A stretch of 64,000 bases of DNA from Pseudoalteromonas luteoviolacea (GTDB taxonomy: Bacteria; Pseudomonadota; Gammaproteobacteria; Enterobacterales; Alteromonadaceae), in assembly GCF_021654285.1 (NCBI RefSeq), contig NZ_JAKFZS010000007.1, positions 1-64,000 of the forward strand, in the 5' to 3' direction. The position numbers and the translations under genes were made by a program. Shown here in pieces: positions 35,908 through 46,082 of this stretch (position 1 is its first letter; every line of letters begins with the position of its first letter). Below the pieces are notes generated by a model. That model made no database searches, was not told the DNA's origin, and saw only the letters and a program-made list of their open reading frames with translations.

Positions 35908-37107
35908 TTAACTATTCACTTGCTCCTTACGGTACTCGCTTGGGGTTTGCCCTGTTACTTGTTTAAATGCTTTATAAAAAGAGGAGCGCGCGTTAAAGCC
36001 AACATCTAAAGCAATATCGAGTACGGTGCTGCGATTTGCCAATATCTGAGGTTTGGCTGCTTCAATACGCCATTGATTCACAAAATCAAAAAAGCTCATG
36101 GATAGCGTTTCATTCAATGTCTGAGATATGTAGTTTGGCGAAATATTGAGGTGCTTAGACAGTTGTTGTAGTGATAGATTTGAGTCTAAATAGAGCTTGT
36201 CTTGCTCCATTGCTGAATTGATCTTTGTTGCAATCCGCACCGACTGTGTTTTATCTAACGCCGAGCGTTGATATTTTTTGGCTGCAACGGGTTTGCCATT
36301 TGCGTTATTTCTGTCTGAGCTGTCGCTATGATCAATGGAAATGCCTTTTGCATCACTACTCTCTAACGTAGCTAACACAGGTTTTTGTTGCAGGCCAAAG
36401 TGGCTCATGCACCATATTAGCAGCAAAGATAGGAGCATCTCTGTATTGCTATTAAATAAGGCTTGGTCGAACAAACTCGAAGAAAAAACGGTTACCAAGG
36501 AGCATAACCACACACTTACTGCAATTAAAAGCAGCCAATTCATCCAGTTGAGTTCTTTTTTATCGTGATTTGAAAAAATGTCTTTGAGTCTTTTACGGTA
36601 TTGATTCAGTCGCCGCACAATTTTTATCAAGGTATAGACACATTGAGCTAACCAAAGCAGCATTATGATTAAAAGCCCTATGAATAAAGTACTGACAAAA
36701 GGGCTGTTTATTTCTTCGTCATGGATGAAAACAGCAGTATGAACATCGCTTGGCAAAGACAAGATCATGCCAGAAATCAGTAAAGCGGGGAGCACCAAGA
36801 TGTAGCGATAAAGCTGTTTTTTATGGAACTGCCAAGGAATATCGGCTGTAAGCCCCTCGACATAACACCATAGTGATGGACAAAGCAAAAAAAGGGCAGG
36901 GAACGCAATGGCTGTGTACACAGCATAGTATTCAGGTAGTAAAGAGGAGGTCACAGAGTTTAACGCTAAAATACCACTGGCGAATAAAAACAATGCCAGA
37001 GGCCAGTTTAGTGCACTTTTCACTGCACGTGATAATAGAATTGGCACACTGATACAAACTTGTCCAACAATCATCATCGTTAGAATTATTTCGATAGGGT
37101 CAGCCAA
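35908..37107 (-). CDS. Membrane-anchored AraC-family regulator
   Basis: A 399-aa protein with about seven hydrophobic segments in residues 5-235 and a C-terminal AraC DNA-binding domain (about 295-395: LSLQQLSKHLNISPNYISQT and VLDIALDVGFNARSSFYKAF, then VTGQTPSEYRKEQ). The start is TTG at 37107, with AAAGGAAC at good spacing; the next Met is 10 codons on, inside the first span. It is divergent from the membrane protein gene at 37262 and may control it. The inducer is unknown. Confidence 0.85.
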   Translation of the reverse strand: MADPIEIILTMMIVGQVCISVPILLSRAVKSALNWPLALFLFASGILALNSVTSSLLPEYYAVYTAIAFPALFLLCPSLWCYVEGLTADIPWQFHKKQLYRYILVLPALLISGMILSLPSDVHTAVFIHDEEINSPFVSTLFIGLLIIMLLWLAQCVYTLIKIVRRLNQYRKRLKDIFSNHDKKELNWMNWLLLIAVSVWLCSLVTVFSSSLFDQALFNSNTEMLLSLLLIWCMSHFGLQQKPVLATLESSDAKGISIDHSDSSDRNNANGKPVAAKKYQRSALDKTQSVRIATKINSAMEQDKLYLDSNLSLQQLSKHLNISPNYISQTLNETLSMSFFDFVNQWRIEAAKPQILANRSTVLDIALDVGFNARSSFYKAFKQVTGQTPSEYRKEQVNS

Positions 37108-37261
37108 ATTCTGTTCCTTTTATTGCGTGTCCTTGAGTGACTTTAATTTAAAAAAGTGTCCGCACTTATAGTCTCGGACGACCTAGCTATTTATAAATTA
37201 TATCGTTTAGCTTCGTCAACCACCCCATATCATGGGCTTAATTTAAAACAACGGAGCTAAT

Positions 37262-37696
37262 ATGAATACGACAAAGGATATCTCCTTGCCTTTTGAGGAT
37301 TACCAAATAAACGTTAAGTTGAAAATCTCAGCACTTTGGATTGCAGTGATGTTTTGCTATGTCTACGGTGATTATATTGAAGTGTTTGTACCAGGTGTTA
37401 TGTCTGAGGCGTTGCTCGTCAGCGCAGATAGGAAGGGCATTCAATATGAGTTTTTTGCCGTCGCGCTGCTCATGTCCATACCAAGTGTCATGATTTTTCT
37501 AACATTGGCACTCAAACCTAATCTCAATCGAAAATTAAATATCATCATTCCTGGTTTGTTTATTGTGCTGCTAGTGTCACTTAATTTAGAAACCGGGTGG
37601 GGTTTTTATTTATATCTCACTGGGCTCGAAATTTTATTGTCTTTGATGACAATCCGGTATGCATGGAAATGGCCAAAGGCAGAAATCATGCGCTAA
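37262..37696 (+). CDS. Four-span membrane protein, DUF6326-like
   Basis: A 144-aa inner-membrane protein with four hydrophobic spans (about 22-42, 66-84, 97-112, 117-134) ending in YAWKWPKAE. Overall pattern and the KLKISALWIAVMFCYVYGDY start resemble proteins of the DUF6326 group, from memory. No function known. It is divergent from the membrane AraC regulator with a 154-bp gap. Confidence 0.7.
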   Translation: MNTTKDISLPFEDYQINVKLKISALWIAVMFCYVYGDYIEVFVPGVMSEALLVSADRKGIQYEFFAVALLMSIPSVMIFLTLALKPNLNRKLNIIIPGLFIVLLVSLNLETGWGFYLYLTGLEILLSLMTIRYAWKWPKAEIMR

Positions 37697-37767
37697 GCGT
37701 AACCGTGATATTAAACTTTATCTAACTATTACAGATGAATAGCACGTATTTTTAATGGACTTATAAT

Positions 37768-39168
37768 ATGAAAAAATTACTCACTTTAGCTGTATTTAGC
37801 AGCTTAACTTACGCAGGCGACTCAATTGATTTACAACATAAAGCCGATGACAGACTTATTATATCAGACACAGATTCTGCCTTTGTCGCTGGTAATGGTG
37901 ACTCTGCTTTTTTACAAAAAATAGACCTTAAGACTCAACAAGTCACTTTATTAGCGCTACCCGAAAAGCCGATTATCTATAGTCTTGGCAAACTTAAAAG
38001 CCATCAAGGGGCGCAAGCATTTGTGTTAACTGAGCAGGGCATTTTTCACGTTAATGACACTGAAGCACGTAAGCTTATAAATATTGACTCTGTATTTAAA
38101 GCTGAGGCTTTTTCGCAATTTCAACATCAAGCATTTACGCTAGATGCGAATGGTGATGGATTGACTGATTTTTATTTACCGGGCATTGAAAAGCAGTATG
38201 TTTATATCCAGCAGAAATCAGGCAAATTTTCCCAAACATCACTGCCTTTGCGTGCCAAAACAGTGACGCATTCTACCGAGAAAAATTTGACCATCAGTCA
38301 CACATTGCCTCAATTTCCAATATTGGCTGATGTGAATGGGGATGGTATCGATGACTTGATGTTCTATGAGCAAAAAAGGGTTCAGTATTTTACATCGACA
38401 GACCATGGTCCTAGCGCTAAAGGGCAAATACTCGTTACGTTCGATGAGAGCGGCAAACAGCGTATCGAGAAACTAAGCGACTTTAATAATGATGGCTATC
38501 CTGACATCCATACGATAGAAAGCCTGTCAGAGGATACTGGCAAAGAAAAGGACTTGGACAGTGAAAGTATTCATCGGGTCTTTTTTTCACAGCAGACAAG
38601 CAGCGGGTTGGTTTTTAAAGATAGCCCTGACATTGAGCTTACGTTGGAAGAAACGAGCGGCATCGCTAATATCAGCGACTTCGATGGCGACGGGCTAGAT
38701 GATTTGGCAGTGATCTCTTTTGATATTGGTTTTATGGATATTCTTTCAATCGCCAGTGCTGCGATGGACAATAAAGAAGTGATGCTCGATAGCTCAATTA
38801 GTATCTTTAAAGGAAAAAACGACAACCAATTTGCAAAAAAAGCGGCGGCAAAGAAAAGCTTTGAAATCGCAATGAATATGAATGAATCAAGCAGCGGTGC
38901 AGGCAAAGGCATTATTTTTAAAGATTTCAACGGTGACGGCTTAACAGATCTATTAATTAGAGCTGATACCAATGAACTTAAAGTTTATTTTGGTGATGCT
39001 AAAAGAGGATTATCGCGCAGAGCAAAGCGCATAAAGCGCGCTTTGCCAGCATCTTCAACAGATATTTATAGCCATGATATTAATCTTGATGGTAGAGAAG
39101 AAATTGTATTGAAGGTAAACGACAAAAAAGCAGGTTTTAGGTTAGATACGATTTTACTTGCTAAGTAG
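37768..39168 (+). CDS. Secreted FG-GAP/VCBS propeller protein
   Basis: Exported protein of 466 aa; the signal peptide ends at LTYA (residue 16). At least five calcium-binding FG-GAP-type loops are visible: DANGDGLTDF, DVNGDGIDDL, DFNNDGYPDI, DFDGDGLDDL and DFNGDGLTDL, plus DINLDGREEI. These suggest an integrin-alpha-like beta-propeller stabilised by Ca2+, often used for adhesion or polysaccharide binding. No catalytic domain is seen. It ends at a probable terminator. Confidence 0.82.
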   Translation: MKKLLTLAVFSSLTYAGDSIDLQHKADDRLIISDTDSAFVAGNGDSAFLQKIDLKTQQVTLLALPEKPIIYSLGKLKSHQGAQAFVLTEQGIFHVNDTEARKLINIDSVFKAEAFSQFQHQAFTLDANGDGLTDFYLPGIEKQYVYIQQKSGKFSQTSLPLRAKTVTHSTEKNLTISHTLPQFPILADVNGDGIDDLMFYEQKRVQYFTSTDHGPSAKGQILVTFDESGKQRIEKLSDFNNDGYPDIHTIESLSEDTGKEKDLDSESIHRVFFSQQTSSGLVFKDSPDIELTLEETSGIANISDFDGDGLDDLAVISFDIGFMDILSIASAAMDNKEVMLDSSISIFKGKNDNQFAKKAAAKKSFEIAMNMNESSSGAGKGIIFKDFNGDGLTDLLIRADTNELKVYFGDAKRGLSRRAKRIKRALPASSTDIYSHDINLDGREEIVLKVNDKKAGFRLDTILLAK

Positions 39169-39184
39169 GGGGCTCATAGTGATT

Positions 39185-39229
39185 AACTGCCTGTTATTGA
39201 ACTTACAAAAGATCGACGGGCAGTTTTTT
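39185..39229 (+). terminator. Terminator after the FG-GAP gene
   Basis: AACTGCC (39185-39191) and GGCAGTT (39219-39225) form a 7-bp stem with a long loop, followed by TTTTA. The rest of 39169-39484 is AT-rich and shows no gene. Confidence 0.6.
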
Positions 39230-39484
39230 ATCGTAATGGCGGTTTATATAAATAATTTTTATATTGTTGATTTTATTGGTTATATTTTTTTAATCAGTAG
39301 AGATTTATAAGCATGCAGTTGAATTTGTCTTAGATAAATTTACAGGGAAATTCAACTTGTTTTGATTTAACTGTTTACATACGTTGGATATGAAATAAAA
39401 TTAGCACCCTTAGTGGGTAACTCAGCACTTGTGCTGTGAGAAACCTGTGATGTTGCGTTAATTTACGGTTGAACAAGCAGAAAT

Positions 39485-39820
39485 ATGATCAAATTTATTG
39501 AAACCACGCCTTGGTGGTTCTTAATACTTCTTTATGTCACAACATTGGCCCTTGGAACCTTAATCGGGGCCCCTCTGGTGATCCAAGCTTATGATTTGCC
39601 TAATCCAGTTGAAGTAACTCGACTGTTTGTATTAGTACCGTTAATCAAAGTACACTATTTACTCCCTTTACTGTTGGCGGTCACTTTTGGCTTGAAGTTT
39701 GTTAAAAGCAAAGGTCAGAAACCACTCACGCTATCATTTATTATCGCAAGTATTATTCTTGTGCCTGTTGTATTTTATGGCTTACAACTTTCAGATATTT
39801 ATTTGTATGCAGAAGCCTAA
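39485..39820 (+). CDS. Small three-span membrane protein of unknown function
   Basis: A 111-aa hydrophobic protein with spans at about residues 10-33, 46-69 and 82-100. There is no recognised domain, no good ribosome site before the ATG, and no partner gene close by. Amino-acid composition is that of a real membrane protein rather than a shadow frame. Confidence 0.55.
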   Translation: MIKFIETTPWWFLILLYVTTLALGTLIGAPLVIQAYDLPNPVEVTRLFVLVPLIKVHYLLPLLLAVTFGLKFVKSKGQKPLTLSFIIASIILVPVVFYGLQLSDIYLYAEA

Positions 39821-40176
39821 AAAATCATTTTACCTCTTCACGCAAGCGTAAATGTTTGCTGTGGTTATGCTATCGACACTGTACTTTAAGCGTGCAGTGT
39901 CATATCTGATATGGTTGCTTGAATTCAATTAAATGGCTTTTCGGCAAAAAGAAATCAATTTTCAGTTATTCGTAAGTCTTCAAGTTACTATGTCACTATT
40001 TTGTCAGGAAAGGATCTCACTGGACCTCCATTAATGGGACGCAGCAAACATCATCTTTACAGTGAACGAAAATTAGCGCTAGGTTTTAGAATTAGAGGCC
40101 CCATTGGGGATTAATAAAGCGGTTAGGGCGGATAGATACTTCTGATATCTATCCTAAGTTCCTAAAGGTTCAATAC
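39821..40176. other. Intergenic region with short hairpins
   Basis: No gene in about 356 bases. Hairpins GACACTG / CAGTGTC (39875-39901), CATATC-T-GATATG (39901-39913) and GGATAGATA / TATCTATCC (40130-40154) are present. The last lies 22 bases beyond the stop of the minus-strand amidohydrolase and may end it, though no U-run follows. Confidence 0.4.
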
Positions 40177-41463
40177 TTATTTTAACAAGCGTTTATCCAC
40201 TTCAACTTTGCCATCTTTTATGACTAAAGTGACATTTTCCATTACTTGGATATCATTGAGTGGGTTACCTGGGACGGCCACAATATCCGCAAGTTTACCG
40301 GGCTCTAAAGAACCAAGATGTTCTTGTAATTTAAGTAGAGTTGCCGAGTTTATGGTAGCGGCTTGTAATGCTTGCAACTCGGTCATGCCAAATTGGACCA
40401 TTCGGCTAAATTGCTTAGCGTTATTTCCGTGTGGGTAAATACCGCCATCGGAACCAAAAACCATATTAACGCCTGCTTTGACTGCTTTAGTAAAACTATC
40501 GCGCTGAATTGAGCCAACTTTACGCTCTTTCTGCAGGCTCTCTTCTGGTATACCTGCTTTTGCACCTTCTCCCAATATGTACTCAGTTGTGTATATATCC
40601 ATAGAGAAGTAAGTACCATGTTTTAGTGCAAGCTGTATTGCCTCATCATCTAAAAAACTGACATGCTCTACAGAGTCAACGCCTGCTCGGATCGCCGATT
40701 TGATCCCATTCGTACCATGAGCATGTGCTGCGACTGTCAGCCCTCGCATATGCACTTCATTCACAAGCGCTTCCATTTCTTCAAACGAGTATTGCTGAGC
40801 GCCTACTTTGGTACCTGTTGACATAACACCACCAGTTGCGCAGAACTTGATAACATCAACACCATATTTCACATTTTCACGTACTTTATGTCGAACTGCC
40901 CATGGCCCATCTGCGACACCTTCTGAGACAACTTTGTGCTCATGAGTAAATGCATTAATATCACAATGCCCACCGGTAATACCTATTGCAGGTCCTGATG
41001 CAAAAACCCGAGGTCCAGGGATATCTCCATCATAAATGGCATCACGGATAGCAAGATCTGCATAGCCAGACGCGCCTAAGTTTCTAACTGATGTAAAACC
41101 TGCTTCTAGCGTACGCTTTGCGTTTATAGCTCCTGTAATTGCCGAGCGAGGAACAGTTCGTCGCAGCCTTTCATAACCATGCACGGATGCATCACCTGTA
41201 AGGTGAACGTGCATATCAAATAATCCTGGCACCAATGTATGGCCTTTTAAATTAATGACTTTGGCATCTGAACTGACGGTATCTTTAGGAGTATGCTGAG
41301 AGACTGAAATAATGGCTTTATCCTCAACGACAATAGTTGCAGGGGTGATGAGCTGTCCCGATTTCACATCAAGTGCTGCGTCCGCTTTGAGTATCAGGGT
41401 GTTTGCGAACGCGTTGCTAGTAGAAAAAATGAAAGCTGAAGCTAGGAGTGTTTTATTGAACAT
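40177..41463 (-). CDS. Exported metal-dependent amidohydrolase
   Basis: Periplasmic or secreted enzyme (428 aa) of the imidazolonepropionase-like/Xaa-Pro dipeptidase-like amidohydrolases. The signal peptide ends at AFA (residue 20). Metal site residues are visible: His85 and His87 (GLFDMHVHLTG), a probable carboxylated Lys206 (VIKFCATGG), His247 (AAHAHG), His267 (EHVSFLDD) and Asp339 (FGSDGG). Such enzymes hydrolyse dipeptides or cyclic amides; the actual substrate is unknown. AAGAAG precedes the ATG. It stands alone. Confidence 0.87.
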   Translation of the reverse strand: MFNKTLLASAFIFSTSNAFANTLILKADAALDVKSGQLITPATIVVEDKAIISVSQHTPKDTVSSDAKVINLKGHTLVPGLFDMHVHLTGDASVHGYERLRRTVPRSAITGAINAKRTLEAGFTSVRNLGASGYADLAIRDAIYDGDIPGPRVFASGPAIGITGGHCDINAFTHEHKVVSEGVADGPWAVRHKVRENVKYGVDVIKFCATGGVMSTGTKVGAQQYSFEEMEALVNEVHMRGLTVAAHAHGTNGIKSAIRAGVDSVEHVSFLDDEAIQLALKHGTYFSMDIYTTEYILGEGAKAGIPEESLQKERKVGSIQRDSFTKAVKAGVNMVFGSDGGIYPHGNNAKQFSRMVQFGMTELQALQAATINSATLLKLQEHLGSLEPGKLADIVAVPGNPLNDIQVMENVTLVIKDGKVEVDKRLLK

Positions 41464-41631
41464 ATTTTCTTCTTATGATTATTTTTTTCAAAAATAGTCT
41501 AGGCAGGCTAGCAGAACCCTCGCAAGTATTTTACGACTGAGTGCACAATTTACCTGATGAATTTATAGGCAAGTAAAATGTAAAAAGCTTTTGTAACAGG
41601 GTGTTAATGAGAAAATAGGCTTTACTAGTTG

Positions 41632-43182
41632 TTAGCTTACAACTGTTTGCCTTAGTTTTGATTGCTGTAAATAATGAATGTAGTCTTGCTCTTTTAAACC
41701 TGCTTCACGGCTTGAACGCAATAATAAGTCATTCAGCGCTTGGTCATTAATGCCACTTCTGAGCGCTTTACTACACATTTTTATGGTGTCTTTATATTCA
41801 CCAGAATCAAACAGCCGAGAGGCAAATTGCATATAAGCCTCCTGTTGCTCTGATTCCTCTTGGTAAATTTTAGCAAATACTTCTCTGTGCATTAATCCCG
41901 CTAACACATAGTGGCTATTCCTATGTTGCTTGCCAAGTGCTCTATGGGCGTTAAATAGCATTTCTCTGGCGTGTTCCATATCCTTAACGAGGAAGAATAA
42001 GTAAGCAACAAGCGTCGCTGCACTTGGATCATCTAACACACTATGGCTAAGTTGCAAAAGCTTTGCGCTGGCATCAGCCTCTTTGCTCTCTAGTAACATC
42101 ATCATGATCAACAGCAAATTAAATTCATCAGAGCAGTATTTTTGCATGTTTGATGCATGTCGTGTAATGGCAGTTTTCAAATCAGTTTGAATTGATTTAA
42201 GTACTTTAGGGTCAATCGCCTCTTTATTGTCTAATGTTTCTAAGAAACGAATTTTAATCGATAAGGCAGATAGTAAAGTAGACAGAGCAGGATCTTCACT
42301 GTAAGCACGCTCTTTGCGTCTAATTAAATTATCTATGGCGTCATGCTCTTTGCAAACATGCAAAACCATCAGGCTTAGCCGGAACATGCTCAGTGACATA
42401 TCTTCAATAGGAAATGCAAGCACTTGAGCTGTCGCAAGATCTCGGTTGTCTGTCTGAAATGCGATGTATATTTGCCAATAAAAAACACGCACAGGGTAAT
42501 CTTGCCGTGTTTGAGGCTCTGATAAAAAGCTTTTACAGGCTTCAAAATCTTTTAGCTCATAGTTGACATGGAACAGTGACCATTTAGCCCATTGGATGTT
42601 GCGCTCAGCCAAAGGTAAAAGCAGTTTCTTTGCTAATGAATAGTGCCCAAGTTTAAGTAGTAAGTTGACAAGTAGTTGATTACGCGACTTTTTTAAATAG
42701 TTTGGATACTCTTGATTACGTAACTCTTTGAGTTTTAATAAGGCATTTTTGAATTTTTTTGCCCTAATGAATTGGTAAGCTAGTTTAAACTCTTTAACTT
42801 GAAGCGTATGTTCTTTCAGAATGGTCGCGAGGTCTTGTGGAGTATAAGGTACTTCCAGCAGTTGGTTACTGTGAAACGGATACTCACAAGCGTAATCAAA
42901 TGCACTTTGCCTTTTTGCCATATACACAAGCCTGGTCATGGGTGGCAATGTTTCGTTGTACACGAGCTCGCTGACAAGATCATAAAGGTTTTTTATGGTA
43001 TCAACTTGGTTATCTAAAAAAACAATATCATAAGTATTTTGCTTAGCCGAACGCTCAAAAGCACTACCAGAGCGGTAAGATCGAACATGAGACACGCCTT
43101 GCTTGTTTAGCAAAGCTTCTAAAAATCTAATGTTGTCGCTGTTATCGTCGACTATTGCAATTTTTAGGTCTGAATACTGCAC
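41632..43182 (-). CDS. Response regulator with TPR-like helical domain
   Basis: A 516-aa cytoplasmic protein. The REC domain covers about 6-120 with acidic pocket Asp12/Asp13 and phosphoacceptor Asp57 (IVFLDNQ). The rest is helical with TPR-like repeats (for example LLVNLLLKLGHYSLAKKLL and ASRLFDSGEYKDTIKMCSKA). There is no DNA-binding or enzymatic output, so it probably signals by protein contact. The start is GTG with AAAGGAAAAAGC before it. It lies near an HDOD gene and two histidine kinases. Confidence 0.83.
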   Translation of the reverse strand: MQYSDLKIAIVDDNSDNIRFLEALLNKQGVSHVRSYRSGSAFERSAKQNTYDIVFLDNQVDTIKNLYDLVSELVYNETLPPMTRLVYMAKRQSAFDYACEYPFHSNQLLEVPYTPQDLATILKEHTLQVKEFKLAYQFIRAKKFKNALLKLKELRNQEYPNYLKKSRNQLLVNLLLKLGHYSLAKKLLLPLAERNIQWAKWSLFHVNYELKDFEACKSFLSEPQTRQDYPVRVFYWQIYIAFQTDNRDLATAQVLAFPIEDMSLSMFRLSLMVLHVCKEHDAIDNLIRRKERAYSEDPALSTLLSALSIKIRFLETLDNKEAIDPKVLKSIQTDLKTAITRHASNMQKYCSDEFNLLLIMMMLLESKEADASAKLLQLSHSVLDDPSAATLVAYLFFLVKDMEHAREMLFNAHRALGKQHRNSHYVLAGLMHREVFAKIYQEESEQQEAYMQFASRLFDSGEYKDTIKMCSKALRSGINDQALNDLLLRSSREAGLKEQDYIHYLQQSKLRQTVVS

Positions 43183-43422
43183 GCTTTTTCCTTTTATCAG
43201 CCGTCGGAGATATAACCGATGCTGAAAAAAACACCTGTCTTGTAGTTAAATTTGGAACTCGCTATTCTAATCGTTTTAAACTCATAATCATAGAGTTAAA
43301 TGCACTTTCATTTACATTTATTTAAAGTTTGGCTGTTGGGGGATAAAACAGGCGGTTTTTGGTTTGGGCTTTGGCATGTATGTGTCAAAAATTAGCACGC
43401 AGCATGCCAAAGTCGTTGGCAA

Positions 43423-44265
43423 TTAATTGAATATTTCTTCCACGTCATCTTTTATGTCTTGATATGCGTCTTCATCTAATTCTAAAACATGAAGCACATC
43501 TGTTTTTATATAGGCCCAGTCGGGCACTGATACAAAACGTTTATTTACTTGTACCAAATGTTCTGCCATTTTTAGGGTTGCCATAGTGCATACGTGTTCT
43601 ATATCGTGGTTTTCTTTAAAAAACTCCATATCATGGTGTCTAAGTATGAGCTTGCAGATGGGCTTGGGCAGATTCCAGCTATTGGCAAGAAAATACCCAA
43701 TGGTTGCGTGATTGGTACTATATATAGCTTCTTCTTGTTCTACCAGTAACATATCATAGTTGCTATTAGCGCAAGAAAGTACATTGGCATAATCATCAAA
43801 TTTTAATGCCATAGCAGGAATGCCTGCATCATGAAAGAGCCCGAGCATATGCAGACTTTCCAATGGGATTTTAACTGGAATTTTGCGGCCAATGATCATC
43901 GCGACTTCAGATATCTCGTTTGCAGTGTCCCAAAACCTTTCCAAGCTTATACAGCAACGAGATTGATCAAATGCTTGTTTTAGCAAAAAGCCTGTAACAA
44001 GATGAGTCACACTGTTTAATCCGAGAAACATTACTGCTTGACGGATATCAGTGATTGTCCGTGAAAAACCATATGATGAGGAGTTAATCACTTTTAATAC
44101 GGCCGCAGAAGTCGCCACGTCTGTGGCAATAAGATCTGCAATTTGGCCAAGTTCTGGCTCGCTTGATTGTAGAAGTTCATGTAAGTGAGTAAGTAATTCT
44201 GGTTTCGGCGGAAGGGAAAAACCTTTTTCTACATCATTAAGAACAACATTGTCTATTTCTATCAT
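43423..44265 (-). CDS. HDOD domain protein
   Basis: A 280-aa protein with an HDOD domain (about 15-210), the HD-related module without complete catalytic residues, seen in regulatory proteins of motility, biofilm and stress signalling. Recognisable parts are LIATDVATSAAVLKVINSSS, AVMFLGLNSVTHLVTG and LGLFHDAGIPAMA. GGAAG precedes the ATG. It is separated by 240 bases from the REC-TPR gene downstream, with which it may function; that link is inferred only from proximity and family habits. Confidence 0.85.
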   Translation of the reverse strand: MIEIDNVVLNDVEKGFSLPPKPELLTHLHELLQSSEPELGQIADLIATDVATSAAVLKVINSSSYGFSRTITDIRQAVMFLGLNSVTHLVTGFLLKQAFDQSRCCISLERFWDTANEISEVAMIIGRKIPVKIPLESLHMLGLFHDAGIPAMALKFDDYANVLSCANSNYDMLLVEQEEAIYSTNHATIGYFLANSWNLPKPICKLILRHHDMEFFKENHDIEHVCTMATLKMAEHLVQVNKRFVSVPDWAYIKTDVLHVLELDEDAYQDIKDDVEEIFN

Positions 44266-44477
44266 AGTTCTTCCATCTCGATGCTAAACATCAAATTTAG
44301 GTGATTGCACTGACGTTAGATGAGTATAGTAGTACCTGCTAAATTTTGTGCTGATGGTATTAAATTTGTATTTTTTGCCTGTAAAGTAATCAACCAGTTG
44401 GTAATTCAGGGACGTTTTATTGCTTTCATTCGCTTTGTTAAGTTAAGGTTAGATAATTTTACTGTTTGGGAATAATT

Positions 44478-46031
44478 ATGAGTCAATCACCAGAAGCGGC
44501 AGCGCCGAGTGGGGCAGTTGCACGTTTTCTTAACGGGATCGAACGTGTGGGGAATAAACTCCCTGATCCTGCTATTATTTTCTTGTCAGCGATGCTGCTG
44601 ATATGGTTCCTTTCTTGGATTTTTTCAAGCACGACTTTTGATGCGATAGACCCGCGTACTGGTGAAGCTATCGTTGTTCATAATCTACTAAGCGGTGATT
44701 CACTCGCCAGTTTCTTAGCCAATATGGTTAAGACGTTCACAGGATTTGCACCTCTAGGTGTTGTATTAGTTGCGATGTTAGGTGTTGGTGTTGCTGAGCA
44801 CTCTGGTTACATTAACACTGGCTTGAAATTAATGTTGAAGCGCACACCTCAAGCTTTATTGACACCTTCAATCATTTTAATTGCGATTGTGAGCCACACA
44901 GCAACTGATGCAGGGTATGTATTGGTTATTCCATTGGCTGGTGTAATTTTCTATGCCATGGGCCGTCATCCTCTTGCAGGTATTGCAGCAGCGTTTGCAG
45001 GTGTAAGTGGTGGATTTAGTGCTAACTTCATCCCATCAGGTATCGACCCGTTACTGCAAAGCTTTACACAAAGCGCAGCGCATATTATCGATCCTGAGAT
45101 TGCAATTAACCCGCTGAATAACTGGTTCTTCACCTCAGCTTCTAGCTTGTTCATTATTCTTCTTGGTTGGTACATCACGGATAAAATTATCGAGCCTCGT
45201 CTTAAAAATACAGAGATCGATGGTGACACAAACAGCTTACCTTCTTTTGATGAAGTGAACGCAAAAGAAAAACGTGCATTTTTAGCTGCATCTGGCGTGA
45301 TGCTATCAGGTATTGCGTTATTGGTTTACGCAGCAAGTGGTGAAGACTCGGCTCTACGCAGTCCAAACGGCTCGCTGACTGAATTTACAGCGCCGCTTAT
45401 GCAATCTATTGTACCGCTTATTTTCTTACTGTTTTGGGTACCTGGTGCAGTGTATGGCTTCTTGGTTGGTACTTTTAAATCATCTAAAGACATGATTGAT
45501 GCCATGAGTAAGTCAATGGGCAGCATGGCTTACTATATTGTAATGGCATTCTTCTGTGCGCTATTTATCAGTGCATTCAGCCAATCTAATTTGGGTGCAT
45601 TGCTGGCGATTGAAGGTGCAGAGGTACTTAAAGCGCTCGCATTACCAAGTTCAGTGACGGTGGTAGGTATTATTTTCCTAACTGCGTTTGTGAACTTATT
45701 TGTTGGTTCCAGCTCTGCTAAGTGGGCGTTGCTAGGTCCTATCTTTGTTCCAATGCTGATGCAACTTGGTCTATCACCTGATTTGACGCAAGCCGCTTAT
45801 CGTGTTGGTGACTCAAGTTCGAATATTATCACACCGCTTATGCCATATTTCCCACTTGTTGTGGTTTATTGTCAAAAGTATGTGAAGAACACGGGTATCG
45901 GTACTTTGATAGCACTGATGATCCCATACTCAATCGCCTTCTTAATAGGTTGGAGTATCTTCTTGTTGGCTTATTGGGGTTTGAGTATTCCACTAGGTCT
46001 ACAATCAAGCTACATTTATCCTGCTGGATAA
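44478..46031 (+). CDS. AbgT-family transporter
   Basis: Inner-membrane carrier (517 aa, about 11-13 TM segments) of the AbgT family, which includes E. coli AbgT (p-aminobenzoyl-glutamate uptake) and MtrF-type sulphonamide exporters. Family traits: GNKLPDPAIIFLSAMLLIW near the start, a hairpin region SHTATDAGYVLVIPLAG, NLFVGSSSAKWALLGPIFVP and RVGDSSSNIITPLMPYF. The frame opens at TTG 44466, but ATG 44478 with GGGA 6 bases before is preferred. No abgA or abgB peptidase lies nearby, so uptake versus efflux is open. Confidence 0.9.
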   Translation: MSQSPEAAAPSGAVARFLNGIERVGNKLPDPAIIFLSAMLLIWFLSWIFSSTTFDAIDPRTGEAIVVHNLLSGDSLASFLANMVKTFTGFAPLGVVLVAMLGVGVAEHSGYINTGLKLMLKRTPQALLTPSIILIAIVSHTATDAGYVLVIPLAGVIFYAMGRHPLAGIAAAFAGVSGGFSANFIPSGIDPLLQSFTQSAAHIIDPEIAINPLNNWFFTSASSLFIILLGWYITDKIIEPRLKNTEIDGDTNSLPSFDEVNAKEKRAFLAASGVMLSGIALLVYAASGEDSALRSPNGSLTEFTAPLMQSIVPLIFLLFWVPGAVYGFLVGTFKSSKDMIDAMSKSMGSMAYYIVMAFFCALFISAFSQSNLGALLAIEGAEVLKALALPSSVTVVGIIFLTAFVNLFVGSSSAKWALLGPIFVPMLMQLGLSPDLTQAAYRVGDSSSNIITPLMPYFPLVVVYCQKYVKNTGIGTLIALMIPYSIAFLIGWSIFLLAYWGLSIPLGLQSSYIYPAG

Positions 46032-46034
46032 ATA

Positions 46035-46062
46035 AAAAAGCCGCTCAATTGAGCGGCTTTTT
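46035..46062. terminator. Bidirectional terminator, AbgT gene / cmoB
   Basis: A perfect 28-bp palindrome: five A, GCCGCTCAATTGAGCGGC, five T, between convergent genes. Both strands give a GC-rich stem with a U-run. Confidence 0.92.
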
Positions 46063-46082
46063 AATCTCGATAACTTAGCAGA

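Noticed and set aside
44478..46031. Naming the transporter abgT
   Set aside because: The family is clear, but abgA, abgB and abgR are absent and some members are drug exporters, so the symbol is not justified.
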